Assembly (NCBI RefSeq): GCF_036588685.1
Contig: NC_086386.1
Location: 4,744,117-4,808,116 of the forward strand
Length of the DNA: 64,000 nt
Direction: 5' to 3'
Source: Mytilus trossulus
Taxonomy: Eukaryota > Mollusca > Bivalvia > Mytilida > Mytilidae
The notes under the pieces are model-generated. The model searched no databases, was not told the DNA's origin, and saw only the letters and a list, made by a program, of their open reading frames with translations. Each line of letters begins with the position of its first letter. Positions within the stretch are counted from its first letter, which is position 1. Of this stretch, positions 57,691 to 64,000 are shown in pieces. A program made the translations under genes and the position numbers.

Positions 57691-59731
57691 AAATATTTCA
57701 AACTGTATCGACTACAAACTACAAGCTATAATTTCGGATATTGCTAGTCACAGACTTTTCAAGCCAGTTCGCATTGGAAAAGATGAAAAAGAGAACAGAT
57801 CTTTTCTAAATCTTTCCTTTGCCAACAAAGGTCTCGATGGCGTCAACCTAGGCAATATCCTTCATCACAAATTAGTTCAATCGAAAATACCTCCTTATTT
57901 CAAAGACCAGTCTGTACCAATAATTTCTTATACCTATACCAAACCTATTGCAACTAAAATTTTCAATTACAAACGCGTTTTGCAGGATCTCGATATTGAC
58001 GACTTCAAGTCTAAACCTCCTGATTGCACTTGTGCTAGTTCCCAATTCACATATAATCCTGCTGGCCACGTTATTACCAGTGACCTTAACATTGTTAATA
58101 ACACTTCTCTACGAAACGTGTTATCGAAAGGTCCGAAATATCGTGAGCCTTAATCCATCAATTGGAAATACAACTTTAAAATTTTGATGGATTCAGTCGA
58201 GGATTATGCCAGGCAATGGGCTAAGCGCGAGAAGGAAGACGTAGACACTCTATCCGAATGGATTAAGGCAGTGAGGTCGTTAATACAAATCAGAATTAAG
58301 AAACTGAATGGGTCCATCAATGCCCATGCTACGTCAATCTTCAAAGATCCAAATGTTGCTAAACACCTATCTGACCTCCATGATAAATATGTTGTTGTCC
58401 CCGCAGACAAGCCCCAAATAACATCGTTTTTGTCTGTAAAAGTTATTACATTAATTGCTTGATAAACGAATTAGGTATAGACAATTCACTTGGAAACCCA
58501 ACATATACCCTCACGACACTTACCTAAGAGGAAATCCTGGATAATCATAGGTCTGTTCTTTGTTCCTTTGGTATTTCAACCAAAGATGAAGAACTGGATT
58601 TTCCATCACTGTATTGGATACATAAACTACATAAGTGTCCTTACAAACAACGGTATATTTCTGGATCTTCCAAGTGCTCCACGAAACCCCTTTCTAAATT
58701 ATTAACATCTATTTTATCAGCAATCAAAGACGGGCTTCAAAGTTATTGTGAAACTGCTATTCTAGAGGTGGATCAGATGTGGATACTTAAAAATTGCAAA
58801 GATCTTTTAGAGTACATACAATCTAACTCTCTTTCATCTTGTAACAGTATTAAAACATTTGACTTTTCTACTCTTTACACAAGTATTCCACATTCCAAAC
58901 TAAAAGACAAATTAAAAGAGTTGGTATTACTTTGCTTCATAAAAAAGAATGGCCAACGTAGATACAAGTATCTTGTCTTAGGGAGGGATAAATCCTACTT
59001 TGTAAAGAATCATTCTGATTCAAACAAAAAATTCTCTGAAACCGATATTATCAAGATGCTTGATTTTTTGATTGACAACATATTTGTTACGTTCGGAGGA
59101 CATGTTTTTCAACAGACTGTCGGCATCCCAATGGGAACAAACTGTAACCCTCTACTTGACGACTTGTTTCTTTATTATCATGAGGCTGACTTCATGCAGG
59201 AACTTCTTAGGAAGAAAGATAAGAAGTTAGCAATATCCTTTAACTCTACTTTCCGCTATATAGATGACGTTCTTTCACTAAACAATTCAAAATTTGGTGA
59301 CTATGTGGATCGCATCTATCCCATCGAATTGGAGATAAAGGATACAACAATAAACAGTTAAATCGGCTTCATATCTTGACTTACATCTAGAAATTGACAA
59401 TGAGGGTCGGTTGAAGACAAAACTTTACGACAAAAGAGATGATTTCAGCTTTCCAATTGTGAACTTTCCATTTCTAAGTAGCAACATTCCAGCAGCACCT
59501 GCATACGGGGTATATATCTCCCAATTGATACGATATTCCCGTGCTTGCATTTCCTATCATAATTTTATTGATAGAGGGTTACTGCTCACAAGGAAGCTAT
59601 CAAACCAAGAGTTCCAAATGGTGAAGTTGAAATCATCCCTTCGTAAATTTTACGGACGCCATCACGAGTTGGTTGACCGTTATAGAATAACCGTTTCACA
59701 AATGATATCGGATATGTTCCTTACGTCGTAA
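57690..59731 (+). pseudogene. Penelope-like reverse transcriptase, nearly full length, inactivated
   Basis: A long reading frame is interrupted by stops at 58,151-58,153 and 58,525-58,527 and by frameshifts at about 58,415 and 59,357. Upstream blocks include HRLFKPVRIGK and AGHVITSDLNIVNN, then DSVEDYARQWAKRE. The reverse transcriptase core carries FDFSTLYTSIPHSKLK (motif A region), QTVGIPMGTNCNPLLDDLFL (motif B region) and the catalytic FRYIDDVLSLNN (YIDD). After the core come YDKRDDFSFPIVNFP, AYGVYISQLIRYSRAC and FYGRHHELVDRY. This arrangement, common in bivalve genomes, fits Penelope-like elements by its A, B and YxDD motifs. No GIY-YIG endonuclease was found in the window. With only a few lesions, the copy is fairly young. 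Confidence 0.85.
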
Positions 59732-59809
59732 CTACAATCCCCTTCCCTTTCATGAATTTGACCTACCGAATTAGACTATTTACCGGATTTGTAATCACAT
59801 AAGCAACAC

Positions 59810-60034
59810 GACGGGTGCCGCATGTGGAGCAGAATCTGCTTACCCTTCCGGAGCACCGGAGATCACCCCTAGTTTTTGGTGGGGTTCGTGTTGTTTATTC
59901 TTTAGTTTTCTATGTTGTGTCATGTGTACTATTGTTTTTTCTGTTTGTCTTTTTCATTTTAAGTCATGGCGTTGTCAGTTTGTTTTAGATTTACGAGTTT
60001 GACTGTCCCTTTGGTATCTTTCGTCCCTCTTTTA
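59810..60034 (+). repeat. 3' non-coding tail of the Penelope-like element
   Basis: It contains acgacgggtgccgcatgtgg, ggggttcgtgttgtttattc, catggcgttgtcagtttg and ggtatctttcgtccctcttt. Related sequence occurs at 968-1,125, 9,778-9,947 and (reverse) 24,657-24,775. Confidence 0.7.
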
Positions 60035-60429
60035 AATTTACCCTGTTTTAATGGATCGACGTTAGTACGCGTAGAATAAGCCAAAAGTATTTAAAAAAGA
60101 TAGTTTTCATTGTTCTCATCCAACATTCAAAGAAACTTGTTTTTCTTCATTCTCGGTAGAGTACAGTTCAATGTTGTGTTTCTGACGAAACTCTCCAGCC
60201 TCGTTGCTGCAAAATTCAGCTCTTTATCTGTTCAAAGCTTTGAAACAACCCATGATGGTGTGAAAAACGCTTGCAATGCATCTTTGACCGTGACACATTT
60301 CTTGTTATGAGGGACCAATTTTTCCCCTAAAAGTACTGTCCTTACCACCATCACATTAAGTACTTCATGGGATATCACTACGGAAAATTTTCTATCAAGA
60401 CCCATCCAATTATCAAAGTATTGATCCGG
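60035..60429. other. No gene recognised
   Basis: Spacer between the retroelement tail and the second satellite array. Short frames only. Confidence 0.4.
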
Positions 60430-63400
60430 TCTATTACCTGCTTAAATATTTTTTTCTGGGATCCGTACCTGTCTGGCCACCACAGAGGTTTACAGTTGCC
60501 CATATTAAGCGTATTTTGCACTATAGTTTTAATGAATGGGTGTTTTCAAAATTACCTTGTTATATGTCCAAGGTCTGTATTAATGGTCGAGGATGTCTAT
60601 AATTGACCGAGACATAATTACCACACAATCGGCACTCCTCGGCATATCTCTATGGCAAAGTTCCGAACTGGACCTAGCTCATTTCAAAGGTATCGACCCA
60701 GGCTAATCGCCACTTCCAATTTTTTTTGGGATCCGGACCCGTCTGGCCACCACAGAGGTTTAAAGTTGCCCATTTACGTTTTTCCATACCAACCACACAC
60801 TCGGTACATTTCGGCATATCCCGACGGCAAAGTTCCAAACTGGACCTAGCTCATTTTAAAGATATTGACCCAGGCTATTCCCTACTTAAATATTTTTCTG
60901 GGATCCGGGCCCGTCTAGCCACTACAGAGGTTCAAAGTTGGCCTTATGGCAAATTTTCATTATTAATCACACACTCGGTACATTTCGGCATATTCCTACG
61001 GCAAAGTTCCAAACCGGACCTAGCTCATTTTAAAGGTATCGACCCAGGCTATTCCCCTCTTAAATATTTTTCTGGGATCCGGGCCCGTCTGGCCACCACA
61101 GAGGTTCAAAGTTGCCCATTTACGTTTTTTTCATATCAATCACACATTCGGTACTCTTCGGTATATCCCTACGGCAAAGTTCCGAACCGGATCTAGCTCA
61201 TTTTAAAGGTATTGACCCAAGTTATTTCCCACTTAAATATTTTTCTGGGATCCGGGCCTGTCTGGCCACCACAGAGGTTCAAAGTTGCTCATTTACGTAT
61301 TTTTCGTATCAATCACACATTCGGTACTCTTCGGTATATCCCTACGGCAAAGTTCCGAACCGGACCTACCTCATTTTAAAGGTATTACCCCAAGCTATTC
61401 CCCACTTAAATATTTTTCTGGGATCCGGGCCCGTCTGGCCACCACAGAGGTTCAAAGTTGCCCATTTACGTTTTTTTCATATCAATCACACATTCGGTAC
61501 TCTTCGGTATATCCCTACGGCAAAGTTCCGAACCGGATCTAGCTCATTTTAAAGGTATTGACCCAAGTTATTTCCCACTTAAATATTTTTCTGGGATCCG
61601 GGCCCGTCTGGCCACCACAGAGGTTCAAAGTTGCTCATTTACGTATTTTTCGTATCAATCACACATTCGGTACTCTTCGGTATATCCCTACGGCAAAGTT
61701 CCGAACCGGACCTACCTCATTTTAAAGGTATTACCCCAAGCTATTCCCCACTTAAATATTTTTCTGGGATCCGGGCCCGTCTGGCCACCACAGAGGTTCA
61801 AAGTTGCCCATTTACGTTTTTTTCATATCAATCACACATTCGGTACTCTTCGGTATATCCCTACGGCAAAGTTCCGAACCGGATCTAGCTCATTTTAAAG
61901 GTATTGACCCAAGTTATTTCCCACTTAAATATTTTTCTGGGATCCGGGCCCGTCTGGCCACCACAGAGGTTCAAAGTTGCTCATTTACGTATTTTTCGTA
62001 TCAATCACACATTCGGTACTCTTCGGTATATCCCTACGGCAAAGTTCCGAACCGGACCTACCTCATTTTAAAGGTATTACCCCAAGCTATTCCCCACTTA
62101 AATATTTTTCTGGGATCCGGGCCCGTCTGGCCACCACAGAGGTTCAAAGTTGCCCATTTACGTTTTTTTCATATCAATCACACATTCGGTACTCTTCGGT
62201 ATATCCCTACGGCAAAGTTCCGAACCGGATCTAGCTCATTTTAAAGGTATTGACCCAAGCTATTCCCCACTTAAATATTTTTCTGGGATCCGGGCCTGTC
62301 TGGCCACCACAGAGATTCAAAGTTGCCCATTAACGTATTTTTCATATCAATCACACATTCGGTACTCTTCGGTATATCCCTACGGCAAAGTTCCGAAACC
62401 GGACCTAGCTCAATTTGAAGGTATTGACCCAAGCTATTCCCCACTTAAATATTTTTCTGGGATCCGGCCCCGTCTGGCCACCACAGAGGTTCAAAGTTGC
62501 CCATTAACGTATTTTTCATATCAACCACACATTCGGTACTCTTCGGTATATCCCTACGGCAAAGTTCCGAACCGGACCTAGCTCATGTTGAAGGTATTGA
62601 CCCAAGCTATTCCCCACTTAAATATTTTTCTGGGATCCGGGCCCGTCTGGCCACCACAGAGGTTCAAAGTTGCCCATTAACGTATTTTTCATATCAATCA
62701 CACATTCGGTACTCTTCGGTATATCTCTACGGCAAAGTTCCGAACCGGACCTAGCTCAATTTGAAGGTATTGACCCAAGCTATTCCCCACTTAAATATTT
62801 TTCTGGGATCCGGGCCCGTCTGGCCACCACAGAGGTTCAAAGTTGCCCATTAACGTATTTTTCATATCAATCACACATTCGGTACTCTTCGGTATATCTC
62901 TACGGCAAAGTTCCGAACCGGACCTAGCTCAATTTGAAGGTATTGACCCAAGCTATTCCCCACTTAAATATTTTTCTGGGATCCGGGCCCGTCTGGCCAC
63001 CACAGAGGTTCAAAGTTGCCCATTAACGTATTTTTCATATCAACCACACATTCGGTACTCTTCGGTATATCCCTACGGCAAAGTTCCGAACCGGACCTAG
63101 CTCATTTTGAAGGTATTGACCCAAGCTATTCCCCACTTAAATATTTTTCTGGGATCCGGGCCCGTCTGGCCACCACAGAGGTTCAAAGTTGCCCATTAAC
63201 GTATTTTTCATATCAATCACACATTCGGTACTCTTCGGTATATCTCTACGGCAAAGTTCCGAACCGGACCTAGCTCAATTTGAAGGTATTGACCCAAGCT
63301 ATTCCCCACTTAAATATTTTTCTGGGATCCGGGCCCGTCTGGCCACCACAGAGGTTCAAAGTTGCCCATTAACGTATTTTTCATATCAACCACACATTCG

Positions 63401-64000
63401 GTACTCTTCGGTATATCCCTACGGCAAAGTTCCCAACCGGACCAAGCTCATGTTGAAGGTATTGACCCAAGCTATTCCCCACTTAAATATTTTTCTGGGA
63501 TCCGGGCCCGTCTGGCCACCACAGAGGTTCAAAGTTGCCCATTAACGTATTTTTCATATCAATCACACATTCGGTACTCTTCGGTATATCCCTACGGCAA
63601 AGTTCCGAACCGGACCTAGCTCAATTTGAAGGTATTGACCCAAGCTATTCCCCACTTAAATATTTTTCTGGGATCCGGGCCCGTCTGGCCACCACAGAGG
63701 TTCAAAGTTGCCCATTAACGTATTTTTCATATCAACCACACATTCGGTACTCTTCGGTATATCCCTACGGCAAAGTTCCGAACCGGACCTAGCTCATGTT
63801 GAAGGTATTGACCCAAGCTATTCCCCACTTAAATATTTTTCTGGGATCCGGGCCCGTCTGGCCACCACAGAGGTTCAAAGTTGCCCATTAACGTATTTTT
63901 CATATCAATCACACATTCGGTACTCTTCGGTATATCTCTACGGCAAAGTTCCGAACCGGACCTAGCTCAATTTGAAGGTATTGACCCAAGCTATTCCCCA
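60430..64000 (+). repeat. 173-bp ApaI-type satellite array, about 20 units, continues past the window
   Basis: Same unit as at 32,402-40,020 but in the opposite orientation (ctgggatccgggcccgtctg, aaagttgcccatttacg, tcggtactcttcggtatatc). The first unit (60,430-60,520) is separated from the rest by about 100 bp of other sequence. Units at 61,112-62,240 alternate between two types with a 346-bp period; later units are more uniform. Confidence 0.96.

Overview
This is a 64 kb piece of an AT-rich, intron-bearing animal genome, most likely a marine mussel (Mytilus or a close relative). Three things point there: long arrays of a 173-bp satellite carrying GGGCCC (the ApaI satellite known from Mytilus edulis), dense short interspersed repeats of the type that fills mussel genomes, and small secreted peptide genes in a tandem family. 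Nothing looks bacterial. Most long ORFs here are artefacts of tandem repeats: 173-bp, 37-bp and 19-bp units, all congruent to 1 or 2 mod 3, stay open in several frames.

Layout. (1) 1.7-12.1 kb, + strand: a six-exon Cys-loop ligand-gated ion channel gene (nicotinic-receptor-like, non-alpha), with MITEs, SINE-like repeats and retroelement tails in its introns. (2) 12.1-21.5 kb: LINE remnants at 13.7-14.6 and 19.1-19.5 kb, a TA-flanked MITE (19.95-20.43 kb), a C40 tract and a 36-bp repeat. (3) 15.4-31.1 kb, - strand: three small secreted-peptide genes, one Gly/Arg-rich and two with an eight-cysteine tail. I reconstruct the same architecture for all three: TATA box, short leader exon, a 63-nt second exon ending in ATG plus one codon, then one exon with the rest. 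Between the second and third lie a 37-bp minisatellite (25.1-27.8 kb) and a 61/64-bp minisatellite made of copies of the third gene's own C-terminal codons. (4) 32.4-40.0 kb and 60.4 kb to the window end: two 173-bp satellite arrays in opposite orientation. (5) 40.0-60.4 kb, between the arrays: a decayed protein-primed family B DNA polymerase gene (Polinton/Maverick-like) in three pieces, split by a 2.9-kb terminal-inverted-repeat element and by a 9-kb palindrome whose arms are homopyrimidine/homopurine arrays; then a decayed Penelope-like reverse transcriptase.

The live genes appear to be the receptor subunit and the secreted peptides. The 32-64 kb part looks like a repeat-dominated region where satellites, a large virus-like transposon and a retroelement have accumulated and rearranged. 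All calls rest on reading the sequence and on family knowledge; no alignment or database search was run.
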